Positions 15,848-23,885 of a stretch of 35,912 nucleotides of DNA are shown one piece after another. Below the pieces are notes generated by a model that searched no databases, had not been told where the DNA came from, and saw only the letters and a program-made list of their open reading frames with translations. The stretch is from positions 1 through 35,912 of the forward strand of contig JAEWMT010000111.1 of the NCBI GenBank assembly GCA_023393095.1, in the 5' to 3' direction. Source of the stretch: Bacillota bacterium. GTDB taxonomy: Bacteria; Bacillota; Clostridia; Lachnospirales; Lachnospiraceae. Both the position numbers and the translations under genes were made by a program. The number at the start of each line of letters is the position of its first letter. Positions within the stretch are counted from its first letter, which is position 1.

Positions 15848-17578
15848 CTATAGTTTTTCGACAATATCCTTCAGCATCTCACTAACGACAGTTACATAAC
15901 GAGCCGACGCATTATAAGCATGCTGATACTTTATTAAATTCGTCAGTTCCTCATCCGATGAAACACCTGTTATTTCCGTTCTCTTATTATTAATACTCTC
16001 CACCATGGATGCCTGATTCGTACTAATTGTATCAAGCTGCTCTCCGCGGTTTCCCAGTTCCGAAATAAAAGAATTATAATATTCGCTAAAATTATTCTGG
16101 GTCAGCGTATTCGGATTTAATGTTGAGAACTTTTCCTGCCAACCTGATATAATCTTATCGACAGTTTTAATATCAAAGTCACCGGAGCCTGTATTACTGG
16201 ATAACGGAATAATGGAGTAATTCTGCATTATATTTGGATTTACTTCAATTTCACCCAGTGTGAACAGGGAATAATTATCTGATGCATTTTCTTCATTATA
16301 AATTCGGGCTGTTATCGTTTGTATTGCACCCGATTCATCAATTATCTGAATATTCTGAGGTTCACTGTACCGATCTGTTGACTTTCTGTTAAAAAGAGCT
16401 TCCCCCATGGTTTTGTCACTATCCATGCCAACCGGTGCATTTGCCTCATCCAGAATTTTAATTTTTGTATTATCTGCCAGTGTTACCTCGATATTCGGGC
16501 ATAATAAATCATTTATCTTAGTGGTAATACCGTGAATTAATTGATCGAATTCGGCCTGTACTGTCATGATAACAGAGGAATTAATATTGTTGTTGTAATC
16601 CCTCACTGCTGAATTGTAAAGTGTATCCGATTCATAATGATCTCGAATTGGTATATCCTTATAGTTCGCCTGCTTATAACCTCTTGCTACTAATAGGCCT
16701 TTGAGGGAACCAATATCTGTATTACTGTCAGAGGATGCCGCTACATCCATATTAAACACATCTGCTCCGCTATGCTCAACCCACACCGGTTTTAACATTT
16801 CAGAGTTAGGGTTTATCTTTTCCGTCGTCATTCGAAAAGCAGCATCTTCAGATACTAAGGTTTGTCCTTCCAGATTAACGGTTACTATTCCGTATGTATT
16901 TTCTTTATATGTAATATTAGCCAGTTTTCCTAACTCATCCAGAAGACAATTACGTTGATCTCTATAATCATTCGCTTTTTCTACTCCTGAACACTCATAC
17001 TGCCTAATCTTTAAATTCAAATCCTTTATATTTTTACCAATTACATTAATACGATCAACCTGTTCCTTAATCTGGGTATTCAGATTAATCTGGTAATCTT
17101 TCAGTTGTTTTGATATATTCTCCGCTCTCTCAATAAAGCTAACGGAGGTCTGAATCAGAGACGCTCTGGTTACAATACTATCCGGCTCCTTGGCAAGCTC
17201 CTGCAATGAAGTCCAGAGATTATTCATGGAATTCTGAAAGGTTTCACCCTCAAGTTCACCAAAAAAGCCTTCCACTTCTCTAACTGTATTATATTGCGCT
17301 TCATAAAAAGCCTCTCTGCCAATTTCCTGGCGGTAGGCCTGATCCAAAAAATTATCTCTTACCTGCTTTACAGTAGCAAAATTAGCTCCCAACCCCTGTT
17401 GCATGGTGGAAATATGGGTTTCCCCCAGTTTAACATAATTAAAGTCTGTTAATACCGGCTGCTGCCTTACATATCCATCGGTATCAACATTAGCCAAATT
17501 ATGCGAAGTGATATTCAAAGCTGCCTGACTTACTTTCAGACCGGATACACCAACATATAAGCTACTTAACGAACTCAT
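15848..17578 (-). CDS. flgK: Hook-associated protein FlgK, first copy
   Basis: 576 residues. The N-terminal YVGVSGLKVSQAALNITSHNLANVDTDGYVRQQPVL is the flagellar rod/hook D0 motif, and FLDQAYRQEIGREAFYEAQYNTVREVEGFFGE matches FlgK D1. The C-terminus (EELTNLIKYQHAYNASARYVTVVSEMLKDIVEKL) completes the helical bundle. It is exported by the flagellar type III system with FlgN as chaperone, and its gene follows flgN by 20 bases. A GGTGGG ribosome site with short spacing precedes the ATG. This and the second FlgK share the terminal domains but differ in the centre. Confidence 0.9.
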   Translation of the reverse strand: MSSLSSLYVGVSGLKVSQAALNITSHNLANVDTDGYVRQQPVLTDFNYVKLGETHISTMQQGLGANFATVKQVRDNFLDQAYRQEIGREAFYEAQYNTVREVEGFFGELEGETFQNSMNNLWTSLQELAKEPDSIVTRASLIQTSVSFIERAENISKQLKDYQINLNTQIKEQVDRINVIGKNIKDLNLKIRQYECSGVEKANDYRDQRNCLLDELGKLANITYKENTYGIVTVNLEGQTLVSEDAAFRMTTEKINPNSEMLKPVWVEHSGADVFNMDVAASSDSNTDIGSLKGLLVARGYKQANYKDIPIRDHYESDTLYNSAVRDYNNNINSSVIMTVQAEFDQLIHGITTKINDLLCPNIEVTLADNTKIKILDEANAPVGMDSDKTMGEALFNRKSTDRYSEPQNIQIIDESGAIQTITARIYNEENASDNYSLFTLGEIEVNPNIMQNYSIIPLSSNTGSGDFDIKTVDKIISGWQEKFSTLNPNTLTQNNFSEYYNSFISELGNRGEQLDTISTNQASMVESINNKRTEITGVSSDEELTNLIKYQHAYNASARYVTVVSEMLKDIVEKL

Positions 17579-17598
17579 GAACCCACCTTACCTTATCT

Positions 17599-18114
17599 CT
17601 ACTGTTTTGCGTCAAACATCCCTGTTCCCGGTGACTGTGCCGAATATTCAGAGGCACTTTTTGTGTAAGTATTGTTCCCTGGTGACATCCTTGTACTCTG
17701 AATAAAATTCATATTGAATTCTATCATCTCTAGGGATTGTTGTATTAATGATTTGTTTCGATTATTTGCTTTGACTAACCTTTGAATTGTGCTTTTAAGA
17801 TTATCATGTATAATTGAAAGAGCTCTCTGCTCCTTTGGCTGCTTTTCTAATAATTTTATCAATTTCTGTAAATTAAATTCGCCTGATTTGTGGTTAATGA
17901 CCGTTCTAATGTCAGTTATTATGATTTCTCTTTTGTGCTCTAAGGAATTAATCTGATCAATTGCCAACTGCTCCCGATCGGTAATCTCCTGTAAGGAGTT
18001 CAGGTCATTCTTGACGATGACCTGGGTTTTTTCTTCCGCAATTGGAACCAACTGCTGATAGATCTCATATTCCTTCTCTAGGATATTAATTAATTCATCA
18101 ATTAAGCTTGCCAC
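17599..18114 (-). CDS. flgN: FlgN-family flagellar chaperone
   Basis: 171 residues, helical. FlgN proteins bind the C-termini of FlgK and FlgL in the cytoplasm before export. LIDELINILEKEYEIYQQLVPIAEEKTQVIVKNDLNSLQEITDREQ at the N-terminus is the PF05130-type FlgN coiled hairpin, and NRNKSLIQQSLEMIEFNMNFIQS is the client-binding end. The gene sits between flgM and flgK, as yvyG does in Bacillus. Translation probably starts at a GTG (18112-18114) with AAGAAGG six bases upstream; no ATG fits. Confidence 0.87.
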   Translation of the reverse strand: MASLIDELINILEKEYEIYQQLVPIAEEKTQVIVKNDLNSLQEITDREQLAIDQINSLEHKREIIITDIRTVINHKSGEFNLQKLIKLLEKQPKEQRALSIIHDNLKSTIQRLVKANNRNKSLIQQSLEMIEFNMNFIQSTRMSPGNNTYTKSASEYSAQSPGTGMFDAKQ

Positions 18115-18147
18115 TAGTAACCTTCTTTCCCCACGCAGGTTCTCATA

Positions 18148-18426
18148 CTAAAACAGATTTTCTGCCTGTTCCATCAATTTGCCCACAATATCTTCATCTG
18201 TAATATTATAAGTACCAGCTGCTATTCTATTTTTAATATCATTGATTTTATCTTCTCTGATATCTGGGGTATGGGCAACCGCCTGCTTTGCTGTTTGATA
18301 ATCCTTCGCTGTCTGAGATATATCAAGAATATCATTGCAAAAGCTGCTGTTTTTAGTCTTTGTCGTATGTTTTACATTGCCGACCTTATATAATTCTCCA
18401 ACTTTGTTAAATGCATCAATACGCAT
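18148..18426 (-). CDS. flgM: Anti-sigma-28 factor FlgM
   Basis: 92 residues from the ATG at 18426; the GTG codons four codons further out overlap the AGGTGG ribosome site, so they are unlikely starts. The protein begins MRIDAFNKVGELY and has DILDISQTAKDYQTAKQAV in the middle and DIREDKINDIKNRIAAGTYNITDEDIVGKLMEQ at the end, the FlgM C-terminal sigma-binding helices. It holds sigma-28 inactive until the hook is complete. It is preceded by a sigma-28 promoter, so it forms a negative feedback loop, and it is the first gene of the seven-gene transcript ending in csrA. Confidence 0.92.
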   Translation of the reverse strand: MRIDAFNKVGELYKVGNVKHTTKTKNSSFCNDILDISQTAKDYQTAKQAVAHTPDIREDKINDIKNRIAAGTYNITDEDIVGKLMEQAENLF

Positions 18427-18470
18427 CTTTTTCACCACCTATCCTTACAAATTACTATTTTCTATAATAT

Positions 18471-18497
18471 TTATCGGATGTTTTGTAATTAACATTA
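18471..18497 (-). promoter_or_regulatory. Sigma-28 promoter of flgM-flgN-flgK-flgK'-flgL-fliW-csrA
   Basis: TAAT (18497-18494), a 15-base spacer, then TCCGATAA (18478-18471), two mismatches from TAAA-N15-GCCGATAA. It is about 45 bases upstream of the flgM start. Between this and the terminator at 18718 (about 220 bases) I see no further gene or clear site. Confidence 0.8.
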
Positions 18498-18661
18498 GAT
18501 ATATTTACAAAAATTCTAGCTAAAAATATCAACATAACCTACCTAAATTCCACACAAAATCAACAAATAGTAACTTTCCTGTATCAACTTATCCCTAATT
18601 TTATCAGAATATAATCCGCTTCATAGACTTGAAGAATCCACAAAGCTTCTGCTGCATATAC

Positions 18662-18718
18662 AAAAAGGCTGCTAAAATCATTTATCTTCTATCAACCGAT
18701 AAACGATTTTGCAGCCTT
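18662..18718 (-). terminator. Terminator after the S41 protease gene
   Basis: Stem AAGGCTGC/GCAGCCTT continuing through AAAATC and GTTTATC-like pairings, followed on the minus strand by T5. It lies about 36 bases past the stop. Confidence 0.9.
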
Positions 18719-18753
18719 CATATAAATTATCTATATCATACTTTAAATTTTAT

Positions 18754-19992
18754 TTATTGATTAATTTTTTTCATGAGAGTTTTGACTGCTTCCTGAAGCT
18801 GGTTATCCTTGTTTACCGGAATAACAACCTGATTTTGTAAGCTCTTATCAAGTTCAACCTCGACATCAGGTTTAATACCAGTTCCATGGATATTTCTTCC
18901 ATTTGGCGTATAATATTTTGAAATAGTAAGCTTCACTGCCGTCCCATCGGATAAAGGTATAACCTTTTGTACAATTCCTTTACCAAAGCTTGTTGTACCA
19001 ATGATTGTTGCTGTTTTATAATCCTGCAGTGTTCCTGCAAAGATTTCCGAAGCACTTGCACTTTGACCATTGATCAATACTGCCATAGGAACATTGATCT
19101 GTTTCTTATCAACTGCCTTCTGCTCTTCACGTTTACCATTCTTATCTTCCGTATAAACAATAAGCTCCGGCGGAAGCAGACGGTCGAGTATCTTAACAAC
19201 GGAAGTCAGTAAACCACCAGGATTATCCCTGACATCAACGATGAGGCCTTTCATTCCTTTTTCCTCTAGCAAGTCAACCGCGTCAATAAACTGAGTGACC
19301 GTAACTTCATCAAATTGGGATATCATAATATAACCTATCTTATTATCCAGCATACGAGATTCTATTGTAGGAACCTCAATATTCGCTCTTACGATCGTAA
19401 AATCAACTGGTTCAGCTTCTCCTTTTCTTACAATAGTAATCTTAACCTGGGAGCCCTCTTTCCCTTTCATCTTACTTACTATTTCCGATAAATCAGAGCC
19501 CGTTACCTTCTCATCATTTACTTTATATATGACATCTCCAGGAAGAATACCTGCTTTATAGGCCGGGCCGGTTGAAAACGGCTTAACAATGGAAATCACA
19601 CCCGTCTTAGTATCCTGACTTACCGTAGCACCGATGCCACAATATTTACCCGAGGAGCTTTCCATCATAGCGCTGTATTCCTTCTTCGTATAATAAACAG
19701 AATAAGGATCGCCAAGGCTGGCGATGAAACCCTTATAAATACCATCGTCAAATTTAACCTTGTTTACATCCTCCAAATAATAATCATCCACCAGCATCTG
19801 CAGATAATTCAGTTTATTAACGATCTTATCATAGGGAATTTCTTCAGTCTTAGTAGACTGATCTTTTGAAGAAGCACCTGTATTTCCTTCCGCTTTTGTA
19901 TGGACAGCCATCCATACAGAACCCACAATGACTACTAATATCATAGTACTGCATAGTCCCGTAATTAGTCCGGATAAAAAATTCTTCTTCAT
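18754..19992 (-). CDS. S41 C-terminal processing protease (CtpA/CtpB type)
   Basis: 412 residues from the ATG at 19992, which has GGAGG six bases upstream; the frame opens 33 codons earlier without a ribosome site. A signal anchor (LSGLITGLCSTMILVVIVGSVWMAV) places the catalytic part outside the membrane. A PDZ domain follows (YCGIGATV, GPAYKAGILPGDVIYKVN, about 95-190), then the peptidase domain with the nucleophile Ser of SASASE (about 313) and the base Lys of FGKG (about 338), so the Ser-Lys dyad is intact. Homologues trim cell-envelope or sporulation-signalling proteins. It is downstream of the CdaR-like gene with a large hairpin between them and ends in a clear terminator. The particular substrate is not known. 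Confidence 0.92.
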   Translation of the reverse strand: MKKNFLSGLITGLCSTMILVVIVGSVWMAVHTKAEGNTGASSKDQSTKTEEIPYDKIVNKLNYLQMLVDDYYLEDVNKVKFDDGIYKGFIASLGDPYSVYYTKKEYSAMMESSSGKYCGIGATVSQDTKTGVISIVKPFSTGPAYKAGILPGDVIYKVNDEKVTGSDLSEIVSKMKGKEGSQVKITIVRKGEAEPVDFTIVRANIEVPTIESRMLDNKIGYIMISQFDEVTVTQFIDAVDLLEEKGMKGLIVDVRDNPGGLLTSVVKILDRLLPPELIVYTEDKNGKREEQKAVDKKQINVPMAVLINGQSASASEIFAGTLQDYKTATIIGTTSFGKGIVQKVIPLSDGTAVKLTISKYYTPNGRNIHGTGIKPDVEVELDKSLQNQVVIPVNKDNQLQEAVKTLMKKINQ

Positions 19993-20072
19993 GGTTACCT
20001 CCAAGCTGCCGTTATGTACATATCCTTTGATATGATATCGGCTAAAAGTTATAAAGAACCTGATAGTACACC

Positions 20073-20121
20073 GGCTGTTACAAAACTTCACCTTCCGTGA
20101 ATATCATGTTTTGTAACAGCC
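20073..20121 (-). repeat. 14-bp inverted repeat between cdaR-like and S41 protease genes
   Basis: GGCTGTTACAAAAC (20073-20086) pairs perfectly with GTTTTGTAACAGCC (20108-20121). The 21-base loop itself can fold (TTCAC/GTGAA). No T-run follows, so it is not a typical intrinsic terminator; it could be a leader structure for the protease gene. Confidence 0.6.
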
Positions 20122-20128
20122 TCTTATC

Positions 20129-21217
20129 TTAATAATCCAATTGCTCCATATATTTCATGTACTTTACTACCATCAGTGCGATTTTAAATGTAATTGCATC
20201 TTCGAAAACTCTCAGGTCAAGATTCGTACTTTTCTGAAGTTTATCCAGTCGATAAACCAAAGTATTACGATGAATATACAGTTGCCTGGAAGTCTCGGAA
20301 ACATTCAGACTGTTTTCAAAAAACTTGTTAATGGTTGTCAATGTTTCCTCGTCAAAATCATCCGGTGATTTGCCTTCAAAAATCTCCTTGATGAACATCT
20401 TGCAAAGCGGCATCGGTAATTGATATATCAATCTTCCAATACCAAGATTATTATATGCAACTACATTTCTTCCACTGTAGAAAATCTTTCCTACATCGAG
20501 TGCCATCTTTGCTTCCTTATAAGATCTTGATACATCCTTAATTTCGTTTACAATCGTACCGTAGGAAACATGTACCTTGGTCATAGCCTCCGTATTAAGC
20601 ATATCCAGAATCACCTTAGCGGTTTTATTCAGATCTTCATATGTTTCGCTCTGCTTAACTTCTTTTACAAGAATAATATTCTTTTCATCAACAGCAGTTA
20701 TAAAATCTTTCGTTTTTGTTGAGAAAAGGCTACGAACGGTTTCAAGTGCATTGGCATCCTTTTCATTCTTGGTCTCGATGATATATACAACACGCCTTGC
20801 TTCGGTATCAATATGAAGCTTCTTTGCCCGGTTATAAATATCTACCAATAGGAGATTATCCAGCAGCAGGTTCTTTATAAAATTATCTTTATCGTATCTC
20901 TCTTTATAAGCTATCAATAAATTCTGTATCTGGAAAGACGCTATCTTTCCTACCATAAATACATCTTCACTGTCACCCTTAGCAAGAATTACATATTCTA
21001 ATTGATGTTCATCAAAAACTTTAAAAAACTGATAACCCTGAATCGCCTGACTGTCCGCGGGAGATGCAACAAATGCCAACACAGCATTTTCATATTGTTC
21101 TGCATTTTCGATCGTTGTTGCAAGAACTTTACCTTCCGTATCCATAACACAGATATCGATACGGGTAATTCCTTTTAATCCATCAATCGTACTTTGGAGA
21201 ATCTGATTGGAAATCAT
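20129..21217 (-). CDS. CdaR/PucR-type helix-turn-helix regulator
   Basis: 362 residues. The N-terminus (ILQSTIDGLKGITRIDICVMDTEGKVLATT, about 1-110) resembles the sugar-diacid recognition (CdaR-type) sensor. A GGDEF-like or linker region (about 140-270) follows, and the C-terminus (NKFFENSLNVSETSRQLYIHRNTLVYRLDKLQKSTNLDLR, about 300-345) is the PucR/CdaR winged helix-turn-helix. In Bacteria such proteins control sugar-acid or purine use. No carbon-utilisation operon is beside it; the nearest metabolic gene is the MsmX-type ATPase. The ribosome site AAGGAG is good. The ligand and targets are not predictable from the sequence. Confidence 0.85.
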   Translation of the reverse strand: MISNQILQSTIDGLKGITRIDICVMDTEGKVLATTIENAEQYENAVLAFVASPADSQAIQGYQFFKVFDEHQLEYVILAKGDSEDVFMVGKIASFQIQNLLIAYKERYDKDNFIKNLLLDNLLLVDIYNRAKKLHIDTEARRVVYIIETKNEKDANALETVRSLFSTKTKDFITAVDEKNIILVKEVKQSETYEDLNKTAKVILDMLNTEAMTKVHVSYGTIVNEIKDVSRSYKEAKMALDVGKIFYSGRNVVAYNNLGIGRLIYQLPMPLCKMFIKEIFEGKSPDDFDEETLTTINKFFENSLNVSETSRQLYIHRNTLVYRLDKLQKSTNLDLRVFEDAITFKIALMVVKYMKYMEQLDY

Positions 21218-21510
21218 ATTTTCACTCCTTACTATTATATTTCTATTTTTCTTTAAAATTCATGGAATTCAAAGTTATTTTAACATTGAATTCGTGAGAA
21301 GTAAACTAATTTTATAAACTCTGCATAAATATTTTAGTGTAATTTTATCAAAATCGTAGAGCTTGTACTTAGTTTATTAAGTAAACTATAGTTGTCATTC
21401 ATATATCATTCCGCTCTGTCCTTTTACCCACCAATTCTCGTGGAACTTCTTATTTTTATGTAAATCATCCGATAAACACCTCATTCACCCAAATCTATTC
21501 GCGCATTACC
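21218..21510. other. Intergenic region upstream of the cdaR-like gene
   Basis: About 290 bases without a gene. It contains an inverted repeat GAATTCAA/TTGAATTC with an inner GTTA/TAAC pairing (21265-21293), and a 6-bp palindrome AGTTTA/TAAACT near 21372. Both are candidate operator or leader hairpins of the regulator, with no match to a known site. No convincing promoter was assigned. Confidence 0.4.
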
Positions 21511-21541
21511 AAAAAAAACCGGGAACACTCATGTTCCCGGT
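21511..21541 (-). terminator. Terminator after the msmX-like gene
   Basis: Perfect 10-bp stem ACCGGGAACA/TGTTCCCGGT with a 4-base loop, followed on the minus strand by T8. It lies 16 bases past the stop. Confidence 0.95.
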
Positions 21542-21556
21542 AATATAATATGTTTA

Positions 21557-22672
21557 CTAATTTGTAACAGCCTGCTCAGTCTCTTTATCAAATATATGAA
21601 CCTTAGACATATCAAATGCAACTTTTAATACATCATCCGGTCTTGCGGTTGTACGAGGATTTACACGAGCAGTAATGTTTAATGTATCATCTACTGCGAA
21701 GTATAAAAATACTTCAGCACCTAATAATTCGTATACTGTAACCTTTGCTTCGATAATGCTGTCAGGTGAAGCGGTGAGGAACATCTCTTCATCATGAATA
21801 TCCTCAGGACGGATACCCATTACTACTGTCTTTCCTTCATAACCAGCATCAATAATTTTCTTAGCCTTTCCTTCCGGAATCTTAACTGAATTAGCACCGA
21901 AGGTTGCATATACGTCTGTGCCCTTCTTAGAGATTGTAGCATCAATCATATTCATTTGAGGAGATCCCATGAAGCCTGCTACGAATAAGTTCTGCGGCTT
22001 ATCATATAAGGTCTGAGGTGTATCTACCTGCTGTACAATACCATCCTTCATAACTACGATTCTTGTACCAAGAGTCATCGCCTCTGTCTGGTCATGTGTT
22101 ACATAGATAAAGGTTGTCTGTAATTGCTGATGTAATGTTGCTATAACGATACGCATCTGTACTCTTAACTTAGCATCAAGATTTGATAAAGGCTCATCCA
22201 TAAGGAATACCTTAGGATTACGTACGATAGCACGACCCATAGCAACACGTTGTCTTTGACCACCGGAAAGAGCCTTCGGTTTACGATCTAATAACTGCTC
22301 TATTTCAAGAATTCTTGCAGCTTCATGTACCTGCTTATCGATCTGATCCTTCGGTACTTTTCTTAATTTTAAGCCAAATGCCATATTATCATATACTGAC
22401 ATATGCGGATATAATGCGTAATTCTGGAATACCATCGCAATATCTCTATCCTTAGGCTCAACGTCATTAACTAACTTATCTCCTATCCAAAGCTCACCTT
22501 GGGAAATCTCCTCAAGTCCTGCGATCATACGAAGAGTTGTTGATTTACCGCAGCCAGATGGTCCAACGAAGATGATGAACTCCTTATCAGCGATTTCAAG
22601 ATTGAAATCTTTTACAGCAATTACTCCGTTAGCATATTGCTTGGTTATGTTTTTTAATGATAAGCTTGCCAT
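21557..22672 (-). CDS. msmX: Multi-sugar ABC transporter ATPase (MsmX/UgpC type)
   Basis: 371 residues. The ATPase core has GPSGCGKST at 37-45 (Walker A), LSGGQ at 135-139 and MDEPLSNLDAK (Walker B, about 158). The C-terminal MOI/TOBE regulatory part (VVMGIRPEDIHDEEM, ending near ISKVHIFDKET-like sequence) is that of the MalK/MsmK/UgpC group. In Bacillota such an ATPase drives many different CUT1 sugar importers whose permease and binding-protein genes are elsewhere; none are beside it here, consistent with a shared orphan ATPase. It acts on the inner face of the membrane. AGGAGG precedes the ATG. Glycerol-3-phosphate or maltose specificity cannot be read from the sequence. Confidence 0.9.
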   Translation of the reverse strand: MASLSLKNITKQYANGVIAVKDFNLEIADKEFIIFVGPSGCGKSTTLRMIAGLEEISQGELWIGDKLVNDVEPKDRDIAMVFQNYALYPHMSVYDNMAFGLKLRKVPKDQIDKQVHEAARILEIEQLLDRKPKALSGGQRQRVAMGRAIVRNPKVFLMDEPLSNLDAKLRVQMRIVIATLHQQLQTTFIYVTHDQTEAMTLGTRIVVMKDGIVQQVDTPQTLYDKPQNLFVAGFMGSPQMNMIDATISKKGTDVYATFGANSVKIPEGKAKKIIDAGYEGKTVVMGIRPEDIHDEEMFLTASPDSIIEAKVTVYELLGAEVFLYFAVDDTLNITARVNPRTTARPDDVLKVAFDMSKVHIFDKETEQAVTN

Positions 22673-22729
22673 TTTCTATCCTCCTAATTATATACATTCC
22701 TTATTCTTGTACAATTACTATATTTGTTA

Positions 22730-22751
22730 TGATACACCATTTGTAGTATCA
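22730..22751 (-). promoter_or_regulatory. Inverted repeat upstream of msmX-like gene
   Basis: TGATAC and GTATCA, 6 bp each, are separated by 10 bases in the 186-base leader region. A possible operator; it does not match the catabolite (cre) consensus. Confidence 0.35.
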
Positions 22752-22858
22752 GTACTATATCCCATTTTAACAAAATAAAATTTGCCCTTTTGTATATTTT
22801 GTATATTCATTAATAAAATAAGTAGATTTACCGATAATAATCTAAAATATAGTTAAAA

Positions 22859-23734
22859 TTACTGTCTATATTCAATAAAACCTTCACCCATTACCTCTTT
22901 TACATCACTAATAATCACAAAAGAATTCGCATCAATTTGCTTGGAAATTTCTAAGATCTTAACGATTTCCTTCCTTGAAACCACACAGAATAACATTTTT
23001 TTATCATTGTTTGAATACATACCGGTCGCGCTCACACCGGTAACACCACGTCCGATCTGATTCATAATTGCATCTGCTATCTCCTTATATTGGTCTGAAA
23101 CAATATATGCCATCTTAGCAAATTTCAGACCCTCCAAAATGCTGTCTGATACTTTTGATGTAATAAACACGGCTATTATTGCATACAAAGCATTTCCAAG
23201 GCCGAATACGATTGCTCCTATAAGAATGACAATTGCATCAATAACGTTCAATATCTGCGGTATGGAAATATGTTTTTTGGTAGTATGAATGACATTCGCC
23301 AACAAATCTGTGCCTCCGGTTGAGGCATGTACGGAGAATACCAATCCAATTCCAACTCCTCCAACCACTCCACCCATGATAGCTCCTAACAGATAATCAT
23401 GAATTTTAAAATCATAGATTGGAATAATCATTAATGCTAAAACAAATGTAATTGTTCCAAAGATAGTTGATACCAGAAATTTAAAGCCTTTAATTTTTGC
23501 AGAAAGCAGAAACAGCGGAATATTACAGATAATAGTAAAAAGCCAAATCGGGATTTCTAAACCAAGCAGATTTTTTCCCAAAAATTTGGCAACAATGGCA
23601 AGACCGGATACGCCTCCTGTTACAAGTCCCATCGGTTCATAGATCAGATTCACAGAAACGGCCATCAGGATAGCCCCAAACAGAATCGTCAAATACTTTC
23701 TAAGATATATTATTTTTTTATTTTTCGTTTTCAT
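22859..23734 (-). CDS. YitT-family membrane protein (DUF161/DUF2179)
   Basis: 291 residues. The N-terminal 200 residues hold several membrane segments with glycine-rich turns (NLIYEPMGLVTGGVSGLAIV, MGGVVGGVGIGLVF, ASTGGTDLLA), the YitT_membrane signature. The C-terminus (YKEIADAIMNQIGRGVTGVSATGMYSNNDKKMLFCVVSRKEI) is the cytoplasmic DUF2179 domain with a ferredoxin-like fold. The family is widespread in Bacillota and its transport activity, if any, is not established. An unusual 11-bp inverted repeat lies just before the ribosome site (23758-23786), hinting at regulation at the leader. Confidence 0.88.
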   Translation of the reverse strand: MKTKNKKIIYLRKYLTILFGAILMAVSVNLIYEPMGLVTGGVSGLAIVAKFLGKNLLGLEIPIWLFTIICNIPLFLLSAKIKGFKFLVSTIFGTITFVLALMIIPIYDFKIHDYLLGAIMGGVVGGVGIGLVFSVHASTGGTDLLANVIHTTKKHISIPQILNVIDAIVILIGAIVFGLGNALYAIIAVFITSKVSDSILEGLKFAKMAYIVSDQYKEIADAIMNQIGRGVTGVSATGMYSNNDKKMLFCVVSRKEIVKILEISKQIDANSFVIISDVKEVMGEGFIEYRQ

Positions 23735-23757
23735 AAAAATGCCCGCTCCTTAATCCA

Positions 23758-23786
23758 GTACACTATAAGATAGTTTTATAGTATAC
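23758..23786 (-). promoter_or_regulatory. Inverted repeat in the YitT gene leader
   Basis: GTACACTATAA and TTATAGTATAC, 11 bp with one wobble, 7-base loop, ending about 10 bases before the GGAGCGGG ribosome site. It could be an operator or an RNA hairpin controlling translation. Confidence 0.4.
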
Positions 23787-23885
23787 ATATCATCATTTGT
23801 TTATACATAATTTACCGGGAGTACGGGTAACTTGTAATAGTTCGACCTTACGGTTAAACTATAACGAAAAAATCAATTTTTTATG

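Noticed and set aside
15808..15864. 19-codon N-terminal extension of the second FlgK
   Set aside because: The extension overlaps the end of the first flgK and has no ribosome site, while GGAGG precedes the ATG at 15807 and the protein then begins with the family's normal N-terminus.
20035..20042. GCCGATAT on the minus strand upstream of the S41 protease gene
   Set aside because: A perfect -10 element, but the bases 15 upstream read AGGT, not TAAA, so no sigma-28 promoter was called.
22811..22837. Plus-strand TAAT-N15-ACCGATAA, a sigma-28-like match
   Set aside because: It would transcribe antisense into the YitT gene with no gene to serve; treated as a chance match in A/T-rich DNA and used as a caution for the other predictions.
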